NCBI GenBank assembly: GCA_014885115.2
Contig: WKLE02004134.1
Location: 7,051 to 26,684 of the forward strand
Direction: 5' to 3'
Length of the DNA stretch: 19,634 nt
Source: Asterionellopsis glacialis
Taxonomy: Eukaryota > Bacillariophyta > Plagiogrammaphyceae > Rhaphoneidales > Asterionellopsidaceae
Positions 1-8,177 of the stretch are shown in pieces (within the stretch, counting starts at the first letter, position 1; each line of letters starts with the position of its first letter). Both the position numbers and the translations under genes were made by a program. The notes under the pieces are model-generated. The model worked only from the letters and a program-made list of their open reading frames with translations, was not told the DNA's origin and searched no databases.

Positions 1-624
1 TTTCCACAGTAATGTGTAGAAGAACACAATTCACGCATTATAATTATTTAGAGAACCATTAGCTACTTTTAAACAAAAAATAATCATGTAGATATATAAT
101 ATAAAGAAAAAACAAAATCACCAACTGTGTGTCAAAGACTCTTGTATCCTTTCTCTTGATTTGTTTCTCTTCAAACACTTTTCCCCCAAAAAAAGTCCAA
201 TGACATTGCAAAAATGACCTCTATTCTATATTGAAAGCCAAAGGCAAAAAGTCATCACAAAAGATGAGCGTACACACATCATAAGCATAACCAGAGAGAG
301 AGTTTTGAATATGATCGTCACTTACTTTAGTTGTTGCTGTACTTCTTTTAAAGTCTCCATCTCTCCAAAATCGTGAAGGCTTCTAAAGTACACAAAGGAA
401 AATGAAATTTAAAAAAAAAATGATGCTTACTTTTTGATAGAAAATAAGTACGGGGTAAAGTGTCATTAGATTATAGTGTGGTGATATACTGTAGAACGTC
501 AAACTATCTCTCATTAGTACATTTCACCGTAATGAAAAAAAGTACACGAGTAATCCTTATAAAACTAAATGGGAAATCATGAAGGAGTTTAGAGTAATTA
601 TGGAGAAATAGATCGTGAACTTTT
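1..624. other. AT-rich intergenic stretch downstream of the hydrolase gene
   Basis: No reading frame of convincing composition is visible on either strand. The stretch is AT-rich with several poly-A and poly-T runs and probably holds the 3' UTR and 3' flank of the minus-strand hydrolase gene that ends at 625. I see no RNA gene or repeat in it. Confidence 0.6.
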
Positions 625-2048
625 TCACCAAAGCAAGGCAACAAAGAGGGATGCTACCCACGACGATGCAAGTATGCCAAGGTCGATACTACTGCTGCTG
701 CTGCTATTGTCTAAAGTTGGACTTGGTGTTGGTTCCGGAGTGGTTGGAGAGTCTGTGGGACTTGGTGTTGGTTCCGGAGTGGATGGTGGCGGAATAGATG
801 GCGGGTCTGTAGGACTAGGAATGCGAGAGCATGCACCTGGCTCATCTAAATCATCAATTTTACTAGAAACGTAGTCTCCAAACGATGACATGGGTAACAT
901 CATTGCAATCAAACAAGTAGATGATGATTCAAAGTGGTCACCTTGTACGGGAAGAAGATTAAATAATGACACATTATCAAGTTGATCAATATTGTCAGGA
1001 AGATTCCCATATGATATAGCATCATCCTCTGGACTATGACAGATACTGACAGGGTAGGTAGCAGTTTCCAGTATGTCAATCAAGTCATTCGATTGCATTG
1101 CCTCACAAAGCTTATCAGTGCTACCTTCTTTCGCCATGGTACCGCATGCATCTCTTTCACCATCAACAACAGCTATCTGTTATGCATCACCCATCGAGAG
1201 AGAAGTTGCAATTACGAATAAGTAAGGTATAGTATTAGTCAGTAAGTATACGAAGAAGGTTCCACAAAAGCAGAAACAGGATGGAAGTTGGGTTATTCCT
1301 TTTCACCTTTGACGTACCCTCATCATGGTAACAAAATCTGGATTCATCATGACCAAGGGATCCTCAGCTGGATAAAATGCTGCAAATTCAAAAGAACTGA
1401 AATCATTTATCATTACATTGGTGACGCTATCAATCCAATCCTCACTCAAAAGATCCTGCCCTGTTCCTGTATTCACAAGATCTGTGTTCGTAGAAGAATA
1501 GCTATAACCAAGCAAACCCGAAATGAACTGTGGCCAGCCGAATTCTTGAAGAGGAAACTTTCCAGTATCAATTTGGTCTGCATGGCAGTGCACACAGGGA
1601 CGGGAAAAGAGGGGCAACTTTAACATGAGTGTATGCATTTAAAACCTCTCGACACGATTGAGAAAATTCAATATACAAAATCAACGAAACTCTAAAACGT
1701 ACCAATCATATAAAAGGCTTGTTCAGAACTTAATTTGGATGCTGGACTTCCGGTGTTCACGCCTACAATTGTTGCACCAACTTCATCAATCGCCGCAGCA
1801 ATCGCAATAGAGGCATATCCACCTTCAGAAAAACCTCCCAAGGTTACTGCGTCACTAAGGATAGCACAACCTCCACCGTTCTTTGCGAGCCAATCCTTCC
1901 CATAAAGGTAGAGTGGCACCGCAGAAGCTTGGTATTTCGTCTTGACAAAAATACTGTAGCACAAAAATGAGATTTGAAAAAAATTGCGATTATGAATATT
2001 GTACAGAAACGAGAAGGAGGAGGGAATCTCATGCATTTGACCTTTCTT

Positions 2049-2085
<37 letters not shown>

Positions 2086-3090
2086 GTCCGATCTTTTATG
2101 CTTACCTTCGACGTTCATTTGGACTTTCACCATATCCAGGTCCATCGGGGACAAATGTGACAGCACCAGCACCTGCAGATATAAATGGCGCAATCAAATC
2201 ATAGTATTCCGAATAGAAATCTAGTCCTTTCTCAGTGATAGTTGCATCAGACGCAGCAATATCATCTAAAACTGATCCTAAATCAGGATAAAGATTCGTT
2301 GGAGCGAAATAATCAATATCATAAAACGCCAAGACGTGCATCTGAATGTATGCCTGTAATGGTGTGAACAGTAAAAAAGCAATGATGAATACACGCATAC
2401 ATAGATACATTGGGAGTATGTTGTAGAAATCCATTGGAATAGAAATTCTAGAAAGAAAGGGATAACCATACTGACCTTGAGCTTCCCAATCACGTAATCA
2501 TCAGTCCCAGTTTCGACAGGGATGATCATAAGTCCACTAAACGTAGAAGTATAATCATTAGTGTCTTCTCCACAATACGATTGAAAACTAGCAATTCCTT
2601 CGCTATCTTGTTTGACAAAGTCATAATCGGCATATAATGTTGCCACTTCTTCACACGAAGTACAAATCTTTCGTGCCTCCAAGTCATATTGAAGCGAATC
2701 CTTCATGATGATCTTGGCTGGTCCATTAAACGCCCCTGCAGGACCTTCAATTGGGAAGAGCCCTTCAATAAGTAAATCAGCCATTTCTTGAAGTTCCTCC
2801 AGTGTAATTTTACCATACACATGACCACACGGGTACGCTCCTGCAGTATCTTCGAGATGACGACGACGGCCATTATTATCAAATTCTGCAAATTTCTTCT
2901 TGAAGCCATTTCCTACAAGAGTAGAGAAATGATCAAATATGGAAGAAAGCTGTTCATCCGGGATCGAATCAAATGGATTCACAAAGTTACTAGCATCGCC
3001 TTGTTGGTTCATATTCTTTGCAACAGTAGCTCCCACTACGGGTGCCATCGAAAAGACGAAGAATAGTTGACGGATCTTGAGCCTAATCAT
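625..3090 (-). CDS. Secreted, probably GPI-anchored alpha/beta-hydrolase (5 exons, 641 aa)
   Basis: Likely an extracellular ester- or peptide-bond hydrolase; the substrate cannot be read from sequence. Exons on the minus strand: 3090-2476, 2353-2106, 1953-1703, 1577-1318, 1176-625. All four introns are GT-AG (122, 152, 125 and 141 bp) and the joined frame is open, 1926 nt. Residues 1-21 form a signal peptide ending V-V-G-A. The segment V-P-D-G-P-G-Y-G-E-S near the end of exon 2 and the nucleophile elbow G-F-S-E-G-G (Ser about 330) are alpha/beta-hydrolase hallmarks. The likely acid is Asp509/510 in H-S-P-E-D-D and the likely base His539 in Q-G-D-H. A Pro/Ser/Thr stalk (about 577-613), a run of six Ser and a final hydrophobic stretch (626-641) match a GPI-attachment tail; a C-terminal membrane anchor is the alternative. 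The first ATG was chosen because it gives the signal peptide. It is divergent from the selenoprotein T gene. Family call firm, anchor inferred. Confidence 0.85.
719..782. repeat. 39-bp-period tandem repeat coding the Pro/Ser/Thr stalk
   Basis: The same 25-bp block occurs at 719-743 and 758-782, 39 bp apart, with a weaker third unit after it. On the minus strand it codes a 13-residue P/T/S-rich unit in the hydrolase. A short trinucleotide run at about 692-706 codes the poly-Ser next to it. Both are likely to vary in length between alleles. Confidence 0.85.
2043..2085. repeat. CT/GA microsatellite inside a hydrolase intron
   Basis: A nearly pure CT run of about 43 bp with a few TTT interruptions lies inside the second intron (2105-1954 on the minus strand). 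On the sense strand it is GA-rich. Spurious ORFs run through it in other frames. Confidence 0.9.
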
Positions 3091-3706
3091 GGTCTTTTGT
3101 TTACTTCTTTCTTACTTTCTTTCTTCAAGTCCAAACCTTAGAGATGAATAACTTTCAATGAAGTATTGGACTAACGAGTGGAGGAGTATGTCGAAGGTGG
3201 GACTATTGTAATGATGATGTGTGGCCCGTTTTTTAGAGGAGCCGATCGTGTGAAAATCCGTTTTGAATGTGCTAACTAAATTGTACAGGTAGGAAGGACT
3301 CTGGTCTCTAGAAAAGTGGGTACAGGTACCAGAGGTACGAAAACAACGCGAAACGCGAACCGCATCTTCGAAAGATTTTTCCCTCGTTACATCCCAAGCC
3401 CATGTACTGTAGTTGTACAGTTCTACACGCATATCATGCGTTAGATGTCCTAACGATATTCTCATCCGATCTTCTATCATAGACTCTCGCTCCTCATTTT
3501 TCATCACTTCCTATCATACCGGTATATGATTTCGAATCGCCGACGAAGGCCAGAAGGAAGCGTGAGACTTTTCTCCTCTTTTCTTTTTTCGCATGACCTG
3601 AAAAACACCCGAAAAAAACAACCTCAACTGCAAAAGCATACAAACGACCAAGACACAAGAAAAAATACAGCACCGCGGAAGAAAGGGCGGCATTCTACAT
3701 TACACA
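3091..3706. promoter_or_regulatory. Divergent promoter region between hydrolase and selenoprotein T genes
   Basis: These 616 bp separate two start codons pointing away from each other, so they must contain both promoters and 5' UTRs. I see no convincing TATA box or named operator. A pyrimidine-rich stretch precedes the selenoprotein gene (about 3570-3592). Open frames present here have no protein-like composition and no recognisable domain. Confidence 0.5.
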
Positions 3707-4312
3707 ATGATGTCCTTGCGTTGCCATTCAAAGACAGCATTGCGAATGCTCTTGAGTATCTTTTTGATGCTCTCCATGACATTATCCTATGCTGATGAAT
3801 TTGAACGAAAGGCAGCACCACAAGAAGGCGATGGCAATGCCCAAACACATGCTGTTCATGTTTTATACTGTGTTAGCTGAGGTATGAAGAGGAACTTTAT
3901 GAAAGTAGCAGAGTTCCTCGCCCAAGAATTTCCTGAATTAGAAGGAAACATTACAGGTGGTAATTATCCACCACCACCGCATGCCCTGATTTGGTTGCAG
4001 GGAATGCAAATTGCACAACTTGTCTTTTTAGCATTTATGATTTTAGGGGACGGTTTATGGAATTGGATCCCTTTTATCCAAAATCCACCCAACGCGTATT
4101 GGGAGGCCAAAAAATATGGAATGCAAATAGGTATTGGATTGTTTTTAATTTTACCACAAATGGTCAATACTATGGTGGTGACAGGTGCATTTGAAATTGC
4201 GGTAGATGGTGAAACTATCTTTTCTAAAATTGAAACTGGACGGTTCCCTTCTGCCAATGATTTGGTAAATCCCTTACTCAAGGCAGGTCTTGCACGTGCA
4301 GAGGTATCCTAG
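3707..4312 (+). CDS. SELENOT: Selenoprotein T (Sec-containing, 201 aa)
   Basis: An ER-anchored thioredoxin-like oxidoreductase of the Rdx family. Single exon, read through TGA at 3878-3880 as selenocysteine 58. The frame is open from ATG 3707 to TAG 4310-4312 apart from that codon. Residues 1-28 are a signal peptide or anchor. The redox motif C-V-S-U (Cys55 to Sec58) follows a beta-strand-like H-V-L-Y, exactly as in animal selenoprotein T. The hallmark tail T-G-A-F-E-I (159-164) and S-K-I-E-T-G-R-F-P-S (173-182) also fits the family, as does the length (about 195 aa in vertebrates). Hydrophobic stretches lie near 93-115 and 139-156. A second ATG follows the first directly; I used the first. 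A gene finder that treats TGA as stop would begin at 3884 and lose the signal peptide and active site. A SECIS lies about 130 nt after the stop. Confidence 0.95.
3878..3880 (+). other. UGA recoded as selenocysteine
   Basis: TGA in frame within Cys-Val-Ser-TGA-Gly-Met-Lys. Homology continues on both sides of it without a frame change, the position equals the Sec of animal selenoprotein T, and a SECIS follows in the 3' region. These together make recoding far more likely than a nonsense mutation. Confidence 0.94.
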
Positions 4313-4430
4313 AGGGGAAATTTAATGTGTGAAGCAACACTGCAGAATTTTGCAAAACGAAAAATCTAGTTGCGCAAGTATTTGTATGCGTGGGTGAGGC
4401 AAAATATTTTAGAATGGCTTGGATATATAA

Positions 4431-4500
4431 TATGGTGTGACATGACGGCATGTTGAAGAAAAATCTCTGGTTTTCTTTGACAAGCCTGATAAATACCAAA
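4431..4500 (+). promoter_or_regulatory. SECIS element in the selenoprotein T 3' UTR
   Basis: Eukaryotic SECIS RNA recruits SBP2 and eEFSec to decode UGA as Sec. The core is ATGA at 4442-4445 opposed to TGAT at 4487-4490. Between them a 12-position helix pairs 4447-4458 with 4486-4475: nine Watson-Crick pairs, two G-U pairs and one A-A mismatch. The unpaired AA follows at 4459-4460, 13 nt after ATGA. Further AAA/TTTT pairing in the apical loop suggests a form 2 SECIS. Below the core, TGGT (4433-4436) can pair with ACCA (4495-4498). Folded by hand only. Confidence 0.88.
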
Positions 4501-4665
4501 CAAGAGCCATACTAAAGTATTGCATCGCTCATGCATGACTTTTTAAATGACAAACATGTACGTTGATTTTAAAATAAAACGAATTTAGGAAAAAAAAAGA
4601 TCTTTGGATACGATATCAGGGAACAATTAGTGTATGAATGATAAAAGTTATACAGATGGCCTTGA

Positions 4666-4735
4666 TATGGTGTGACATGACGGCATGTTCACGAATAATC
4701 TCCAGTTTTCTTTGGCAAGCCTGAACAATACCAAA
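4666..4735 (+). promoter_or_regulatory. Second, partly decayed SECIS-like copy
   Basis: Duplicate of the SECIS 235 bp downstream. It keeps ATGA (4677-4680), TGAA at 4722-4725 on the other side (still compatible with the K-G-A-W core), AA at 4694-4695 at the same spacing, and the TGGT/ACCA base. The main helix is weaker: two C-U mismatches replace pairs near the apical end. Whether it functions depends on whether the mRNA reaches this far and on folding energy, neither of which can be judged here. Confidence 0.65.
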
Positions 4736-4980
4736 AAAGAGCCAAAAGATTAAGAATTGCATCAATTCTGCAAAAGAAAATTAATTTAGAAAAAGGTTCC
4801 ATGCCATATCAATCAACAATTAGGTCACAAAGGACCATATTTGATAAAAGTTACATCCTAATTTATACTGTGTTATATACCCCAAATGAAAGGTCGTATG
4901 GTACAGCATAAATAGAGTCTTTCGCAACGTTCGGTAGCAGAATTCTGTCTATTCCTTTCTCGCTATTGTTGAGCTGAATT

Positions 4981-5481
4981 TTACAAGGAGGGGTCATCTT
5001 CCTTGGCATGCTTACACCATCGTTGTGAAGGAATGTGAGCACGAGGAGGAATCGGACGTCGTTCCTTTTGAGCACTCACAGAGAAAAGCATGGCTGCTGA
5101 TAGGAAAATACATCCACTAGCAATCACAGTGTTTCGTTTCCATGCTGCTGGTGCAGGCCACCAACCACCTGTTGGCGTCCAAACCTATTGTTCGAATGTG
5201 ACAGAATAGTAAACATGTGAGAAAGGTATTATACACAATCGGAAATTTTGGAGTCAAACATGGGAAAAGCATCGTCAAGAACTAATTGAAAGATGTAGTC
5301 GAACGAATCAATCGATCCCGACAGTGTCACTAATTGCCGATGCCACCTTCTCACGCTACTTTCAAAAGTGGCTACAATCATATCGGAACCTATTCTTTGG
5401 CATTATCAAGAAGGCTTGTTGCGTGCAACAAAGAGGTTATTGTCGTACCTTGGGAACGTAATACCAGCCACCGCCTCCCAT
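4981..5481 (-). CDS. Small one-span membrane protein, resembling a mitochondrial complex I accessory subunit (2 exons, 78 aa)
   Basis: Exon 1 is 5481-5449 (11 codons), exon 2 is 5184-4981, and the 264-bp intron begins GTACGA and ends ATAG. The product starts M-G-G-G-G-W-Y-Y-V-P and continues with a G-G-W-W-P-x-P-x-x-W-K-R-N-T motif (17-30), a hydrophobic span about 31-48, K-E-R-R-P-x-P-P (51-58), and I-P-S-Q-R-W-C-K near the end. An MGGG start, one membrane span and an R-N-T boundary recall accessory subunits of mitochondrial NADH:ubiquinone oxidoreductase; this assignment is from general resemblance only. The start is the first ATG in frame; a TAG 10 codons upstream closes the frame. It is convergent with the selenoprotein T gene and divergent from the NERD helicase gene. 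Confidence 0.7.
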
Positions 5482-5948
5482 CGTCGAAGAAGCTTCTTGT
5501 GTAACAAACGCGGTCGGTGCTTGCTGCTACGATTGTTGTTCCGCTTGCTCGAACGTAACGTTGATTTCATGCGCGTGCAGAAAACCAGTATCAACGCGCG
5601 CTCACAAGGCACAAAACGACGGTTCTACAACTGCTGGGAAGATTGAAACATATTTTTCCAATATTATGTTTCGGGTAGAGGATAATCAACTTACGAGAAC
5701 TCCGAGCTCCGATTGGTACCAAAAAAGATCCGCCGGTCAATAGGAACATTTCAGTCCCGTTACACGCCCCTACAGATCGACAGTGAGATCGACTGATCCA
5801 TCACATCAATAATACATAACGCACTCTGGTGTCCTTTTCCTTTCTCACCTCAGTCTCTCGCGTCTCTCAAACAAAAGCAGTAAAGCAAATGAACAAGTGC
5901 AAAGTTGGATTTAAACCAACCTGCCATCTTTATTCCGGCCGGTAGAGT
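5482..5948. promoter_or_regulatory. Divergent promoter and leader region
   Basis: It separates the small membrane-protein gene (minus) and the NERD helicase gene (plus). On the minus strand a good donor (CTC then GTAAGT, about 5692) and several acceptor-like AGs near 5505-5640 could form a 5' UTR intron. No combination I tried gives an open frame into the 78-aa protein, so I leave this as untranslated. Confidence 0.4.
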
Positions 5949-8030
5949 ATGATTTCAGTAATGAAGGTGGCGTTCTCGGCATGTATGGTCCTCATCGACC
6001 TTTCTGCGGTGTGTTCGCTGAGTGGTCTTCAAACATCCTCAATGTTGACCAGAATGGGCAGGGTGGGGTTGAACCATGGCCCACTCAAGAGTCCGATAGT
6101 TGATGAATTTCCAACGTTGAAGGCCACACTGATCCCTTCTTTGGCAACCTGCACGTCACGTATGACACGTGGTGAGCGGCGTTTGGCGGAACGCCTGGAA
6201 AGGAAGCTGGATGCAGACAGTGTGGTGTGGTACGACGTTGCAGTAGGCCCGCTCAGCCAACACCCTGATTTTGTCCTACTACATCCTCGGAATGGTTTAT
6301 TAATCCTAGAAGTTAAGGATATTCAGCTTTCGACTTTAATCGAGGCGAACAAAGAGACTTGGACGATACGCGGTGAGGTTGGACCTTAAAAAAATACGCA
6401 ACCCCCTGGAACAAGCGAGACAATACGCCCATCAAGTTGTGCAGGCTCTGGAACAAGATGCAGAATTGGTGCAACCTACGGGCCCTCATCAGGGGAAGCT
6501 CGCTGGTCCGTGGAGCTATGGCGTAGTCTTGCCGTATATCACTCGCGCACAGTTTGAAAACTCTGGTTTACACCAAATTATCGAGCATCATCGTGTCCTG
6601 TGTCAGGACGAGATGCTGGAACGTATCAACAATGAAGAGTTCCAACACAGGTTACTAAAAATGTTCCCCTACAAGTTTGGCCATGCTTTGTCACAAAAGC
6701 AGATAGATCGGGTGCGCTGGATTTTATTTCCCGACGTGCGCGTGCACCAGTGGTATAGACAGGGAAAAAGCTTAGTCCGCGCTTCTAGTAATCTTAATGA
6801 GGTTACAGTGGCTAGTTCTAAATCACAGGAGCATAAACGCTCTATATTGCCTAGCAGGATGCGAGTGATGGATATGCGACAGGAGCAGTTAGCCCGAAGT
6901 CTGGGAGATGGCCATCGCGTTATTCATGGGGTTGCTGGGTCTGGTAAGACAATGCTGCTTGCTTACCGCGCCACACATTTGGCTGAAAAACTTTCCTTGC
7001 AAGACAGTGACGCAAAGCCAATTCTTGTCCTTTGCTACAATGAGCCGTTGGCAAAGAGCCGTTGGCAAAACATCTTGCGAACCTTATGCAAGACCGTGGA
7101 GTGTCCGATCGTGTACAGACTGTGCACTTTCACAAATGGTGTCGAGAACAACTGGTGAAGTTCAATTGTCCCTTGCCAAATAAGAACCTGCCAGTTGGCG
7201 AAATGATGGCTGACATGGTACAGCGTGTCATACATGGGGTTGAGCAAAAGCGGATTCCGACGGGGCAGTACTGTGCTATATTGGTTGACGAAGCACATGA
7301 CTTTGAATCAGAATGGCTTCGGCTCTCGGCGCAGATGGTGGACCCAGTCACCAACAGCCTGCTGATACTCTATGATGACGCACAAAGTATATACGAACGC
7401 AGTTTGGATAGAAAGTTTAGTTTCAAAAGCGTGGGGATCAAGGCTCAAGGCCGCACAACTATTCTAAAAATCAACTACCGTAACACCCGAAAGATTCTTC
7501 GGGTGGCTAGTAATATCGCGTCCAGTATCTTAATTCAGAAAGACTCTGAAGATGATGGTGTGCCCTTGTTGATTCCTGATAGCTGTGGACAGGAAGGCGA
7601 TATGCCAGTTGTTGTGTGCCAGCCTACATTGCAACAAGAAGCTACCAAAGTAGCTGAATTACTAACTATCATACACCGCAAGGGTTACACCTGGGGTGAT
7701 ATGGCTATTTTGTGCCTGCGTCGTAGTGACATGGACATTTACGACAGAATACTGGAAAGCTTCAGTATTCCACATCAAGTACGAAAAGGTTCCGGATCCC
7801 TCGAGCTTTGCACCGACACTGTTAAGGTGATGACTATTCATGCCAGTAAGGGTTTAGAATTCCCAATGGTGGGACTTGTTGGTATGGGCCACAAAACCAC
7901 CTTGGGCGAGAAACGTCAGGCGCGTCTTTTTTATGTTGGGGCAACTCGCGCTATGGAAGTTCTTATTATTGGTACCAGTAGTAGAAGTCCATTCACGCGA
8001 AGAAGTAAGACATTTCAGAGAAGGCATTAA
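5949..8030 (+). pseudogene. NERD-domain UvrD/Rep-type DNA helicase, frameshifted twice
   Basis: Superfamily 1 helicase fused to an N-terminal nuclease-related (NERD) domain, an arrangement common in bacteria. Three consecutive reading frames carry it. The first (5949-6389) has R-G-E-R-R-L-A-E-R-L (74-83), P-D-F (Asp107) and E-V-K (121-123), the NERD nuclease core. The second (to about 7050) ends NERD and opens the helicase: R-Q-E-Q, then Walker A G-V-A-G-S-G-K-T (about 6928-6951). The third (from about 7060) has Walker B V-D-E-A-H-D (about 7285), a Y-D-D-A-Q-S-I-Y motif, N-Y-R-N-T-R, H-A-S-K-G-L-E-F (about 7836) and F-Y-V-G-A-T-R-A (about 7930). Break 1 is a net one-base change near 6380-6390, beside an A7 run. 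Break 2 is a 14-bp tandem duplication. No introns, and it looks more GC-rich than its neighbours. The 28 N-terminal residues resemble a signal sequence. Family sure; whether dead, misassembled or recoded is open. Confidence 0.85.
7042..7069 (+). repeat. Perfect 14-bp tandem duplication breaking the helicase frame
   Basis: GAGCCGTTGGCAAA occurs twice in direct succession (7042-7055 and 7056-7069). Fourteen is not a multiple of three, and the frame coding the helicase changes exactly here. With one copy only, the two frames would be continuous. Confidence 0.95.
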
Positions 8031-8177
8031 CTACGGGAAAAGGCGTGGCGAACAAAAAAGGTAAAGCTTGGTGCATCAAAAAGAAAAAGAGTAGTCTAAA
8101 TGCTAAAATGGGGTTCTACTAGCTTTCCTCCATTGTATGCGTCTTTGCACGATGGATGTTCCCTCCTTTCTATAGTT

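Larger units (their letters stand above)
4421..4855. repeat. Diverged tandem duplication of the selenoprotein T 3' region
   Basis: Copy 1 runs from about 4421 to 4655, copy 2 from about 4656 to 4855. Matching landmarks in order are the SECIS core, an A-rich stretch after GAATTTAG/TAATTTAG, AACAATTAG, and GATAAAAGTTA at 4640 and 4843. Copy 2 is about 30 bp shorter through small deletions. Confidence 0.8.

Noticed and set aside
3112..3507. 131-codon minus-strand frame between the hydrolase and selenoprotein T genes
   Set aside because: No recognisable domain and unremarkable composition; it fills the divergent promoter region and lies just upstream of the hydrolase start on the same strand.
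3884..4312. A separate 142-aa protein starting at ATG 3884
   Set aside because: It is the part of selenoprotein T after the Sec codon; the signal peptide and C-V-S motif lie upstream in the same frame.
5561..5743. Minus-strand exon starting M-F-L-L-T-G-G with a GTAAGT donor as first exon of the small membrane protein
   Set aside because: No acceptor joins it in frame without a stop codon; at best it is untranslated leader.
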